64,000 bases of DNA from contig NZ_FUWG01000005.1 in NCBI RefSeq assembly GCF_900167145.1, forward strand, positions 83,236-147,235, written 5' to 3'. Below are positions 54,549-62,150 of this stretch, piece after piece (the stretch's first letter is position 1; each line of letters starts with the position of its first letter). The stretch is from Treponema porcinum (lineage in GTDB: Bacteria > Spirochaetota > Spirochaetia > Treponematales > Treponemataceae). A model generated the notes under the pieces. That model did not search any database. It saw only the letters and a list, made by a program, of their open reading frames with translations, and was not told the DNA's origin. The translations under genes and the position numbers were made by a program.

Positions 54549-55062
54549 TTAACCTTGAATAATGCAGAAGTCAAAAGCAAAAGTTCCCTCTGGAGTTTCT
54601 TTCATCTTTGGTAAATTTTCAATCAATCCATCTTCATCATCTAAATAGTTGTTTGATTCAATCTGAACTGAGCCTTCTATATTTGTAGAGTAACCTAATG
54701 TTTCAGCAATTCCAAATGCAAAAACGTCCAGAAAATTCGCTCCATGAAAAGCTTTTATGGAAGTTTTTTTTTATAAAACTTGAGTTTGCATTTTTTATTA
54801 CTGTTTGTCCTTCATAACTTTCATAAAGCTTTTCTTCAAGTCCCGAAATATCTATATAATATCCTAAACCTTCAAAATATGGCATATTATCTGCAAAGTC
54901 GATAAAATCATCTTCATTTAGATTGTCCACATTGAAAAGTCCATTACTTGCAACTATTCCATATAATCCTAAATTTCGTTTTAATTTATCATTTATTGCG
55001 CTATTTGTTATTGCATTTATAACTCGTTCAAATTCTTGACCATCTCTTTGGAATAATGACAA
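54549..55062 (-). pseudogene. Broken gene of unknown function, frameshift in A9
   Basis: Two frames join here. The first runs from 55062 (QRDGQEFERVINAITNSA, DDFIDFADNMPYFEGLGYY) to about 54765. The second continues (TSIKAFHGANFLDVFAFGIA, ETLGYSTNIEGSVQIE) to a stop at 54549-54551. They join at nine consecutive A on the coding strand (54764-54772); removing one A restores one frame of about 170 codons. The 5' end is also abnormal: the frame abuts the truncated copy of the regulator gene at 55062, and only a weak TTG could start it. I do not recognise the family. Confidence 0.65.
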
Positions 55063-55186
55063 TAAGGAACAGCACTCTTTTTTGAAAGACTATAAACTGA
55101 GATTCCCTGCTGTTTAATATATGCTGAAAGATTCATATTATCACCGTTAACAGTATATAACAGCTAACAGTGATAGTCAATTAAAC
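55062..55186 (-). repeat. Truncated duplicate of regulator promoter and 5' end
   Basis: These 125 bases match 53499-53623 with only two differences seen. They hold the full promoter, the 37-base operator (55139-55175) and the first 25 codons of the HTH gene (start at 55136). The copy then breaks off into unrelated sequence; read on, it gives about a dozen foreign codons to a stop. No second kinase gene follows. It is a recent partial duplication or the scar of a recombination event. Confidence 0.85.
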
Positions 55187-55319
55187 AATAAGTTTCATTT
55201 TTTTACTTTGAAAAATCTCTTTTATTAAAAAATAGTCTTGATTCATCTTCAAGCAATGTTTCTATCGCGGTCTGTTTTGTTTTTGCATATTGAATCACAG
55301 AGGCAAGACGATACCAATT

Positions 55320-56726
55320 TTATTCTCCGAACTCGAATAAGTCATCAACCGTTACAAGAGTAATGTTATTTGATGATGCATTTTCCTTTACATAATCTGA
55401 AAATCCGCTTTTACTGAAGGCATAGAAATATGTTTCTTTTGCATGTGCAAAAATTGACTTTCTTGAAAGCATATCTTCCATTTCGGATTTTCCAAAGGAT
55501 TCACCTTTGAACTTACATTCACAGAAAATATACTTTTCATTTTTATCATCAATTAAAAGAACATCTATATCGTCCTGACATTTTCTTGCAGGATTATTTC
55601 CCCACCATTTTCCATATTTTGATGGAATAAAGGGCAACTTTCTGTTTTTTGCCATACGTATCATATATTCAAGACAGATTGTTTCAAAAACAAATCCAAA
55701 ATAAGAAAAGAAACTCTGTGGGTCCATTATTTCCTTTGCGGATTCTTCGTCCCCTAGAATTTCATAGAAGCTTTTCTTCTCAAATAAAAAGTGATACCAG
55801 AAAGAAAAATAATTATCTTCAATTTTGTAGATTGTTTTTCTGGAAGCTTCATCCTCACCACAAGGAACTTCCTTTTTTATAAGACGGATTGTCTGAAGGA
55901 TTCCAAGATACTTTGAACATTTTTGTGTGTCCTCATGTATTTTCGTAGCAATTTCATTTACTCTTGAAGCACCTCCAGCAATCGCTTCAAAAATACTGTT
56001 GTAAATTGCTGGTTCCCGTAATTCCTGTTTAAGAAAATAAATTGGTTCATCCTTAAGAAATCTTCCTTCTCTTAGTATTTCCCTTGCAATGTTTTTTTCG
56101 ATTGGTTTTTCTGAATCAAAAGCCTGCAAATAACATGGAATGCCACCTAAGATTCCATAGGCCATCAGTTTTTCTTCATTTGAATATTCAGGAAAAAACA
56201 ATGCCGAATCAAAATAATCAAATGCCTTAAGTTCAAGATGTGCTGTTGAACGTCCATAAAGTGGACTTTTTGAACCTAGAACTTCATCTTCCATAAAACT
56301 TACAGAGGAACCACAAAGAACAAGGAATATATTTTTCTCTTTCCACTGATGATCTATTGTGTGCTGAAAAATGCTCTTTATTGATTTATTCTCACTAGCA
56401 ATGTATGGAAATTCATCAATTACAATAACAAGTCTGTCTTCAGTTGCTTTTGATGTAACATATTTTAATGCTGTTTCCCAATCTGAAAATTCACCAAAAA
56501 AATCATTATCAAAATATGTTTGCACAGTTTTTGAAAAATCAAGAAGATTTAATGAATCATTCTTTTCCTGTGCTGAAAAGAACAACGGTTTTTTATTTTT
56601 AGTGAATTCTTTGAGGAGTTCTGTCTTTCCGACACGCCTACGGCCATAAAGAACGAGAAATTCAAATTGTTTTGAATCATATAAGTCTTCTAATAATTCA
56701 AGTTCCTTTTTTCGACCTTTAAACAT
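55320..56726 (-). CDS. ATPase_2/DUF234-type ATPase with nuclease-like C-terminus
   Basis: The 468-residue protein has Walker A LYGRRRVGKTELLKEF at residues 27-42, Walker B RLVIVIDEFPYIAS at 97-110, a sensor FLVLCGSSVSFMEDEVLG at 133-150, and YGRSTAHLEL. A winged-helix stretch lies in the middle (SRVNEIATKIHEDTQKCSKYL). The end has a D...ExK signature (Asp388, Glu403, Lys405 in DDIDVLLID...CECKF), as in PD-(D/E)xK nuclease folds. This matches the archaeal-type ATPase plus DUF234 architecture, whose function is unknown. A partial copy of its 5' end lies at 58759-59027. No membrane segment. Confidence 0.82.
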   Translation of the reverse strand: MFKGRKKELELLEDLYDSKQFEFLVLYGRRRVGKTELLKEFTKNKKPLFFSAQEKNDSLNLLDFSKTVQTYFDNDFFGEFSDWETALKYVTSKATEDRLVIVIDEFPYIASENKSIKSIFQHTIDHQWKEKNIFLVLCGSSVSFMEDEVLGSKSPLYGRSTAHLELKAFDYFDSALFFPEYSNEEKLMAYGILGGIPCYLQAFDSEKPIEKNIAREILREGRFLKDEPIYFLKQELREPAIYNSIFEAIAGGASRVNEIATKIHEDTQKCSKYLGILQTIRLIKKEVPCGEDEASRKTIYKIEDNYFSFWYHFLFEKKSFYEILGDEESAKEIMDPQSFFSYFGFVFETICLEYMIRMAKNRKLPFIPSKYGKWWGNNPARKCQDDIDVLLIDDKNEKYIFCECKFKGESFGKSEMEDMLSRKSIFAHAKETYFYAFSKSGFSDYVKENASSNNITLVTVDDLFEFGE

Positions 56727-56745
56727 ATTTACTCCATTTGAAAAT

Positions 56746-56778
56746 GTAAACTTTAGAGTAGTATACTTTAGAGTTTAC
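56746..56778 (-). promoter_or_regulatory. Operator-like repeat before the ATPase_2 gene
   Basis: A 33-base element bounded by the inverted ends GTAAACT and AGTTTAC contains two direct copies of ACTTTAGAGT 15 bases apart. It lies 20 bases before the ATG at 56726 and recurs, with one base changed, at 58977-59009. Confidence 0.6.
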
Positions 56779-56813
56779 TGTTTTTCAACCTTTTTCAGAG
56801 GCTCAACAAAATG

Positions 56814-58631
56814 CTATCCCTTCATTTCATTCAGGAATTCTTCCACATTCTTGTATTCAATTCCGTTTGAAGCAATACCGGAGCCGCCTTTGTACAATAC
56901 GCATCGGCGAGTAACTTTTCCGTATATCTTCTCGGTGTTTGCAATGTTGTCTTCATTCAAAAGATGTTTTGCCTGTTCTTCAACTATTTCATCACTGTGC
57001 TTGATTTCAAAACATTCTATTTCAGCTTTTTTCTTATCATAGATGACCATATCAAATTCACCGGCAGCAAAATACAGTTTAAAGACTTCTTTGCTTTTTC
57101 CATATCGCCGCTTAGTATCAAGAAGAACTATATCTTCAAGCATGTGCCCCATAACCGTTGCCAATAGTCGTTCTGTAATAAAAGTTTTTACAGGCTCACT
57201 CAACTGATCAAATTTCTCGTCCTTCAGAATCGAATGAACAAGAGCCTTTGCCTGGCAGAATCTCATTCCCGGCTGAGTAAAAATCTTATTTTCTGAAAAC
57301 TTTAATTTTTTGCCTATTGCCCTCAAATCACACTCGTCAAGAAGATCCAGTGCTTCTAAATATTCTTTTATTTCTTCAACATGGTCATCTGTAATTTGAA
57401 CAATCTGCAAATCTTTATTCTTTATCTCAAGAATTTCCATAAGATTTTTAGTAACTGAAACTTCATTCAGATTATCAAAAATCTCTATTCTATTTTCTTC
57501 TTCCCTCTCTTTTCTCAAATTCCGGTCAAGAAGATGAAGGTCGTGAGATTTAAAATCATCAGTAAGAATCTGAACCAGGAATTTATGAGATTCATTTTCA
57601 ATTATTCTGTTTATTGCACCAGTAAGTTCTTTTTTTTCATAAAGGTCGTACAGATTTCGGAAATGATTTCCATCCTGATAGCACTTTAAAGAATGCTGAA
57701 TGTTAGAGCAGATTGCAGTATCAATATAAATTCTGGTTGACTCATTATCACGGAAGGATGCATCCTCTGCATTTACTTCTTTATTTTCAAAGTTCCAGAC
57801 TCCAGCCTTCAGTGTTCCTCCATAGCGGATATATTCATCAACATCATTAATACCAAGCAGTCTTGAATGTTCGGAAAATGGAATATAGGTTGTATGAACC
57901 ATTACTGCCCGGTCATAAAGCTCTTCATGAACTGCCAGCCAGAAACCAAGGGAATCTGTTCCGGAAAGAACAATCTTCATTCCCATTGCCGAATAAATAT
58001 CAGACAATATTGCTGCGGAATCGATAAAATCGCTGATGAGAGTCACTTCATCAATAAACACATATTTAATGCCAAGTTCACGAAGCTGTTTCAAATCTTT
58101 ATTCAATGCAGCCATTGTATCTGTGACTGTTGCCTTGATATAAACACTACGCTTAAAGTCCCCTTCTTTCATTTCGTAAAAGCACTGGCGAAGCATCGTT
58201 GTTTTGCCAGTTCGCCTAAGTCCGTAGACGAGGCAGACTTTATCCAGAGTGTCACTGTAAAGATATTCCTGAATCTGCGTAAAACAATCGCGTTTATGAA
58301 AATCCTTTGTCTGTGATGCAAAATCCTTAAGATCCTTACCATACATAATCCTGAGATTGAACTTTGCATCTTTTATTGATGGTGTCTCGATAAATGCAGC
58401 TGAAGATTTCAATTCCGAAAGCTTCGACTGCAGGGATTTTCGGAATTCTATCTTTTTCTGAAATTCTTCAACTTCTTCATTTTTGATATATTTGCTTTTT
58501 ATTTTTCCGTTTTCTGTCCACTGCTGGTAATAACGTTCCTTTCCGTTAATCATTTTTTTTGAAATATAACCGACTGGCAACGAGGCAATCTGACTTTCAA
58601 GGTCTGAAATCTGAATATTTATATCTTCCAT
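56814..58631 (-). CDS. AAA ATPase with nuclease-like C-terminus, 605 aa
   Basis: The 605-residue protein begins with a region containing INGKERYYQQWTENGKIKSKYI, as seen in DUF6788-type DNA-associated proteins. An AAA_14-type ATPase follows: Walker A VYGLRRTGKTTMLRQ at 136-150, Walker B YVFIDEVTLIS at 190-200, sensor VLSGTDSLGFWLA at 221-233. A long helical part and a C-terminal EFDMVIYDKKKAEIECFEIKH segment with Asp527, Glu542 and Lys544 (D...ExK) close it. Function is not established for this architecture. A 20-bp perfect inverted repeat lies 36 bases upstream of the start. Coding style is AT-rich. Confidence 0.8.
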   Translation of the reverse strand: MEDINIQISDLESQIASLPVGYISKKMINGKERYYQQWTENGKIKSKYIKNEEVEEFQKKIEFRKSLQSKLSELKSSAAFIETPSIKDAKFNLRIMYGKDLKDFASQTKDFHKRDCFTQIQEYLYSDTLDKVCLVYGLRRTGKTTMLRQCFYEMKEGDFKRSVYIKATVTDTMAALNKDLKQLRELGIKYVFIDEVTLISDFIDSAAILSDIYSAMGMKIVLSGTDSLGFWLAVHEELYDRAVMVHTTYIPFSEHSRLLGINDVDEYIRYGGTLKAGVWNFENKEVNAEDASFRDNESTRIYIDTAICSNIQHSLKCYQDGNHFRNLYDLYEKKELTGAINRIIENESHKFLVQILTDDFKSHDLHLLDRNLRKEREEENRIEIFDNLNEVSVTKNLMEILEIKNKDLQIVQITDDHVEEIKEYLEALDLLDECDLRAIGKKLKFSENKIFTQPGMRFCQAKALVHSILKDEKFDQLSEPVKTFITERLLATVMGHMLEDIVLLDTKRRYGKSKEVFKLYFAAGEFDMVIYDKKKAEIECFEIKHSDEIVEEQAKHLLNEDNIANTEKIYGKVTRRCVLYKGGSGIASNGIEYKNVEEFLNEMKG

Positions 58632-58666
58632 ATCTTGTCCTCAAAATTTGATTTCAGTACCTATTA

Positions 58667-58708
58667 TAACCTATAATAACCTGTTTGAAAACAGGTTATT
58701 ATAGGTTA
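58667..58708. repeat. Perfect 20-bp inverted repeat
   Basis: TAACCTATAATAACCTGTTT-type arm at 58667-58686 is perfectly repeated in reverse at 58689-58708, with a two-base centre. It lies 36 bases upstream of the 605-residue ATPase gene. No T-run follows on either side. It could be an operator, a cruciform-forming site or a small mobile end. Confidence 0.85.
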
Positions 58709-58758
58709 TTCTTGTTAAAATATAAAAAATCATATAAAATACGAAATACCACGAGGGG

Positions 58759-59027
58759 CTTCCTTCTCTTAGTATTTCCCTTGCAATGTTTTTTTCGATT
58801 GGTTTTTCTGAATCAACGGTTTTTTATTTTTAGTGAATTCTTTGAGGAGTTCTGTCTTTCCGACACGCCTACGGCCATAAAGAACGAGAAATTCAAATTG
58901 TTTTGAATCATATAAGTCTTCTAATAATTTAAGTTCCTTTTTTCGGCCTTTAAACATATTTACTCTATTTGAAAATGTAAACTTTAGAGTAGTATATTTT
59001 AGAGTTTACTATTTTTCAACCTTTTTC
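58759..59027 (-). pseudogene. Internally deleted copy of the ATPase_2 gene 5' region
   Basis: The block matches 56586-56796 (operator-like repeat, start codon and first 46 codons) joined to 56062-56119 (codons near 203-221), with 466 bases missing between. The join falls on the three bases CAA, present at both ends in the intact gene. The missing length is not a multiple of three, so the copy reads MFKGRKKELKLLEDLYDSKQ, then about 14 shifted residues and a stop. No ATPase function can remain. Confidence 0.85.
58977..59009. promoter_or_regulatory. Second copy of the operator-like repeat
   Basis: Near-identical to 56746-56778 (C changed to T in the centre), with the same inverted ends and direct repeats. 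It lies before the deleted ATPase copy and 195 bases from the divergent ATPase gene at 59204. Confidence 0.55.
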
Positions 59028-59108
59028 TTTTCTCTGTATATGACTTTTATCTTCTGATACTCCTCAGGAATATGTCAATAAAGTTGTCGCATGAATTTTG
59101 CCAAGGTC

Positions 59109-59137
59109 TTGAATTTCTAATTGGCGTATATTATACT
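59109..59137 (+). promoter_or_regulatory. Promoter of the 418-residue ATPase gene
   Basis: TTGAAT (59109-59114) and TATACT (59132-59137) are 17 bases apart, leaving a leader of about 60 bases before the ATG at 59204, which has GAGG close upstream. Confidence 0.55.
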
Positions 59138-59203
59138 TTCGATGAAAAAGGTAGTTGATTCCCATTTTTATCGAAAAAAAAACAATGCTTTAATGAGGTT
59201 TTT

Positions 59204-60460
59204 ATGTATATAAAACGGACAGTTGAAAAATCAATATTGGAAGCAGCAAAATCATTCCCATGTATCGTTTTGTACGGACCGAGACAAGTTGGAAAGTCTA
59301 CAACTCTAGATTATGTATTTCCTGCAAATTTCAATCGTGTTACTCTTGATGATACTGAAGATAGAGAATTAGCAGAAAAAAATCCAAAGCTTTTTTTGGA
59401 AGTAAATCCATGGCCAATAATTATAGATGAAATTCAAAAAGTCCCAGCTCTTCTAGATGCGATAAAAATAAAAATTGATGAACAAAGAAAAATATGGCTT
59501 AAAAATAATGAAGAGCGAAAATTGATGTATGTACTTACTGGCTCAAACAGGTTTGAGCTTCAACAGGGTATTTCTGAAACGCTGGCCGGGCGTTGTGGTA
59601 TAATAGAAATGTCTTCTTTTACTTTGAGAGAAAAAAAGGCTATGGAAGCACACTTGTTTACTCCTAAAATTGAAGTTTTAATTCAAAGGAGTCAGCAGGA
59701 AAAATCAGAATATTTAACTAGAACCCAAATCTTTGAAGAAATATATAAAGGTGGTATGCCAGATATTTGTACAAATGTTTCTGAGCGTAATATATATTAT
59801 AAATCTTATGTAAATACGTATATCGAAAAAGATGTTCGTAAGCTGATTGTAGCTTCAAATGAAACTCAATTTAGAAATTTTATATCTATAGTCGCATTAC
59901 GTACTGCACAAGAACTTCACTATGATGAAATAGCCGGTGCTGTTGGAATTGATGTAAAAACCTGCAAACGCTGGCTTTCCATACTAGAAACATCTGGAAT
60001 AATATACCTTTTACAGCCCTATATGTCTAATATGTCAAACAGGATTATAAAAGCGCCAAAACTGTATTTTATGGATACAGGATTATGTGCTTATTTGTGT
60101 AAATGGCCGGATTCAAAAATGTTAGAAAATTGTGCTATGAGTGGAGCATTTTTCGAAACTTATGTAGTAAGCGAACTAATAAAGAATTTCTTTTCGTTTA
60201 ATGTAAATCCTAGAGACTACTTATATTATTATCGTGATATTGATCAAAAAGAAATTGATCTTTTGTATGTTGACGAAGATGGGATCTACCCAATTGAAAT
60301 TAAAAAAGGAATTTCTCCAAAAAATCCTACAAAAAACTTTAATGTACTTCAAAAATACAAGCGTCAAATTAAAACTGGTCTAGTTATTGAATGTTGCGAT
60401 AAAATTAGACCCCTAAATGAAATTTCCTATTCCTTCCCCGTATATCTTTTGGGGATATAG
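59204..60460 (+). CDS. AAA_14/DUF4143 ATPase, 418 aa
   Basis: The protein has Walker A LYGPRQVGKSTTLDY at residues 23-37, Walker B WPIIIDEIQKVPALLD at 70-85, the family sensor YVLTGSNRFELQQGISETLAGR at 109-130, and FEEIYKGGMPDI. A DUF4143 part with a winged helix follows: YIEKDVRKLI, ELHYDEIAGAVGIDVKTCKRWL, APKLYFMDTGLCAYL. The end has EIDLLYVDEDGIYPIEIKKG with Asp352, Glu365 and Lys367 (D...ExK). This class is widespread in anaerobes and archaea without an assigned function. It is transcribed opposite to the other two upstream ATPase genes. Confidence 0.85.
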   Translation: MYIKRTVEKSILEAAKSFPCIVLYGPRQVGKSTTLDYVFPANFNRVTLDDTEDRELAEKNPKLFLEVNPWPIIIDEIQKVPALLDAIKIKIDEQRKIWLKNNEERKLMYVLTGSNRFELQQGISETLAGRCGIIEMSSFTLREKKAMEAHLFTPKIEVLIQRSQQEKSEYLTRTQIFEEIYKGGMPDICTNVSERNIYYKSYVNTYIEKDVRKLIVASNETQFRNFISIVALRTAQELHYDEIAGAVGIDVKTCKRWLSILETSGIIYLLQPYMSNMSNRIIKAPKLYFMDTGLCAYLCKWPDSKMLENCAMSGAFFETYVVSELIKNFFSFNVNPRDYLYYYRDIDQKEIDLLYVDEDGIYPIEIKKGISPKNPTKNFNVLQKYKRQIKTGLVIECCDKIRPLNEISYSFPVYLLGI

Positions 60461-60473
60461 GGGGTGGTTTCTT

Positions 60474-60506
60474 GTGAAAATATTCCGCTTCGCTTCATAT
60501 TTTCAC
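60474..60506 (+). repeat. 10-bp inverted repeat after the 418-residue ATPase gene
   Basis: GTGAAAATAT (60474-60483) and ATATTTTCAC (60497-60506) are perfect inverted copies with a 13-base loop, 13 bases after the stop codon. No T-run follows, so termination is uncertain. Confidence 0.55.
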
Positions 60507-60562
60507 GGGTGTATAAACTACAGAAAGTGTTCAACAGACCATTTTTAGCGTTGTAATTTCAG

Positions 60563-60602
60563 CATAAAAAAAAAGACTCCGCCAGGTTAATCTGACGGAG
60601 TC
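60563..60602 (-). terminator. Strong minus-strand terminator in the island
   Basis: GACTCCG (60575-60581) pairs with CGGAGTC (60596-60602), and CAG/CTG extends the stem past one mismatch. The minus strand then has nine or more T. It has no intact gene to serve now and probably belonged to the removed epimerase gene whose start is at 60723. Confidence 0.85.
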
Positions 60603-60684
60603 CTATGAATTTTACACAAAAAACAGCTGCAAAAATTAAGACAACTGCAAGCGGAAAACAGTTTTATAAAATTATAATAGGTCA

Positions 60685-60723
60685 TCAACTGTAGCCGTTT
60701 GCACCAGTTACTAGAATTTTCAT
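60685..60723 (-). pseudogene. Start of an NAD-dependent epimerase gene
   Basis: Minus strand: GAGG ribosome site, then ATG and MKILVTGANGYS followed by a stop. MKILVTGANGY is the standard first strand and Rossmann turn of nucleotide-sugar epimerases and dTDP-4-dehydrorhamnose reductases. Only 12 codons are left, followed after about 80 bases by a strong terminator, so most of the gene has been deleted. The short length limits certainty. Confidence 0.55.
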
Positions 60724-60839
60724 TTTTCAAAACCTCTTTAGTTTTTGAAACTTAAAACAGCACTTTTTTGAAAGAAAAATTGACATACACTGGAAAAATC
60801 CACTTTTCAAAAGTTGTTTTGTCCAGTATTATTATAGAC

Positions 60840-62009
60840 ATGATTAACAGAAGTATTTCCCAACACTTGATTTATTTACTTTCCATGTATCCGACAGTAA
60901 CCATCACAGGTCCTCGTCAATCAGGAAAAACAACGCTTGCACGAATGTTGCTTCCAGAATGGAACTATGTATCTTTAGAAGATCCTGAAATGCGGGAGTT
61001 TTGCACTATCGACTGCAAAGGATTTTTAAAAACATATCCAGAGCACACGATAATAGATGAAGCACAGCGTGTACCGGCTCTTTTTTCATATTTACAAACT
61101 CATATCGACCTTGCAGGCGAAAAAGGAATGTATGTTCTTACAGGTTCACAAAATTTGAATATGATGGAAGCAATCTCCCAATCTTTGGCAGGACGAACAT
61201 CAGTTCTTAAATTACTGCCGTTTTCTTATGAAGAACAAAAAAATGCAAACATCCTTCCAGACACTGTTGAAGAACAAATATTCAAAGGAGGTTATCCGCG
61301 TATTTTTGACGCACACATTCCGCCGGAACAGTTTTATCGCGACTACACAAACCTTTATGTTGAGCGTGATGTAAGGCAACTTAAAAACATAGGCAATCTG
61401 GAAACATTCACAAGATTCGTAAAACTTTGTGCAGGAAGAATCGGACAGCTTTTGAACTATCAGAATCTTGCTGACGACTGTGGCATTGGAGCAACAACAG
61501 CAAAAGAGTGGATTTCTCTTTTAGAAACAAGCTTTATCATCTATATTTTAAAGCCCGACTACCGCAACTACACAAAAAGAATTATAAAAAGTCCAAAACT
61601 TTATTTCACAGACACAGGACTTGCCTGTTCCTTATTGGAAATTCAAAATGCAGAACAACTTAAATCTCACTATCTGCGAGGCAATTTATTTGAAAACCTT
61701 GCCATAAACAGATTCAGGGCAGCATCATATAATAGCGGAAAAGAACCAAACCTTTCATTCTGGCGAGACAAGAACGGCATAGAAATTGACCTAATAACAA
61801 ACAATATTTCATTAGAAGGAAAAGAACTTCCGACTGCCTGGGAAATAAAAGCAGGCTCAACCTACTCGCCCGACTATTTCAAAAACCTTAAACACTGGGC
61901 AAGACTCGCAAATGCCGGGGAAGATTTCTGTAAAGTTATTTACACAGGTGAAACAACCATGCAGACGCAATACGGAGAATTAGCATCCTGGGAAAAATTG
62001 AAAATATGA
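60840..62009 (+). CDS. AAA_14/DUF4143 ATPase, 389 aa
   Basis: From the start at 60840 it has Walker A TITGPRQSGKTTLARML at residues 21-37, Walker B HTIIDEAQRVPALFS at 69-83, sensor YVLTGSQNLNMMEAISQSLAGR, and FKGGYPRIFD. The DUF4143 part has YVERDVRQLKNIG, LLNYQNLADDCGIGATTAKEWI and SPKLYFTDTGLACSLL. The end has GIEIDLITNN...AWEIKAG with Asp317, Glu335 and Lys337. It is a paralogue of the 418-residue protein, but clearly diverged. I chose the Met at 60840 because the family begins there; the frame is open 24 codons further upstream, and no ribosome site precedes either. Confidence 0.83.
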   Translation: MINRSISQHLIYLLSMYPTVTITGPRQSGKTTLARMLLPEWNYVSLEDPEMREFCTIDCKGFLKTYPEHTIIDEAQRVPALFSYLQTHIDLAGEKGMYVLTGSQNLNMMEAISQSLAGRTSVLKLLPFSYEEQKNANILPDTVEEQIFKGGYPRIFDAHIPPEQFYRDYTNLYVERDVRQLKNIGNLETFTRFVKLCAGRIGQLLNYQNLADDCGIGATTAKEWISLLETSFIIYILKPDYRNYTKRIIKSPKLYFTDTGLACSLLEIQNAEQLKSHYLRGNLFENLAINRFRAASYNSGKEPNLSFWRDKNGIEIDLITNNISLEGKELPTAWEIKAGSTYSPDYFKNLKHWARLANAGEDFCKVIYTGETTMQTQYGELASWEKLKI

Positions 62010-62057
62010 CCGTTATGAGCGTACGGACAGATTGAGCGTTCAGCTTCTTTCAATGTT

Positions 62058-62150
62058 TTACCCACAACTAAACGTATGCCCTTCCACCTTGCGGATAAAC
62101 TCGTAGTCAATTGTGCGGTGCAGGCTTTCTTCAAGGGAAAGTGTTACATT
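62058..62150 (-). pseudogene. C-terminal end of an NAD-dependent epimerase
   Basis: The minus frame reads NVTLSLEESLHRTIDYEFIR, then KVEGHTFSCG and a stop. SLEESLHRTIDYEFIRK is the pattern of the last helix of extended short-chain dehydrogenase/epimerases. It begins inside the last codons of the dehydratase gene and has no start. With the start-only piece at 60723 it shows that at least one, probably two, epimerase genes were lost here. Confidence 0.6.

Noticed and set aside
55201..55319. In-frame open stretch of 38 codons directly after the stop of the 468-residue ATPase (NWYRLASVIQYAKTKQTAIE...)
   Set aside because: It could be a read-through tail or an old gene end, but 38 codons without stop are not rare by chance, the ATPase already has its full family length, and no family is recognised.
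59142..59213. Short frame MKKVVDSHFYRKKNNALMRF before the 418-residue ATPase gene, ending in another A9 tract
   Set aside because: Only 23 codons, no ribosome site, overlaps the likely transcription start, and no family match from memory; probably leader sequence.
61940..62134. 64-residue frame MKKACTAQLTTSLSARWKGI on the minus strand
   Set aside because: It overlaps the epimerase C-terminal remnant in another frame and the end of an ATPase gene; the remnant frame explains the sequence better.
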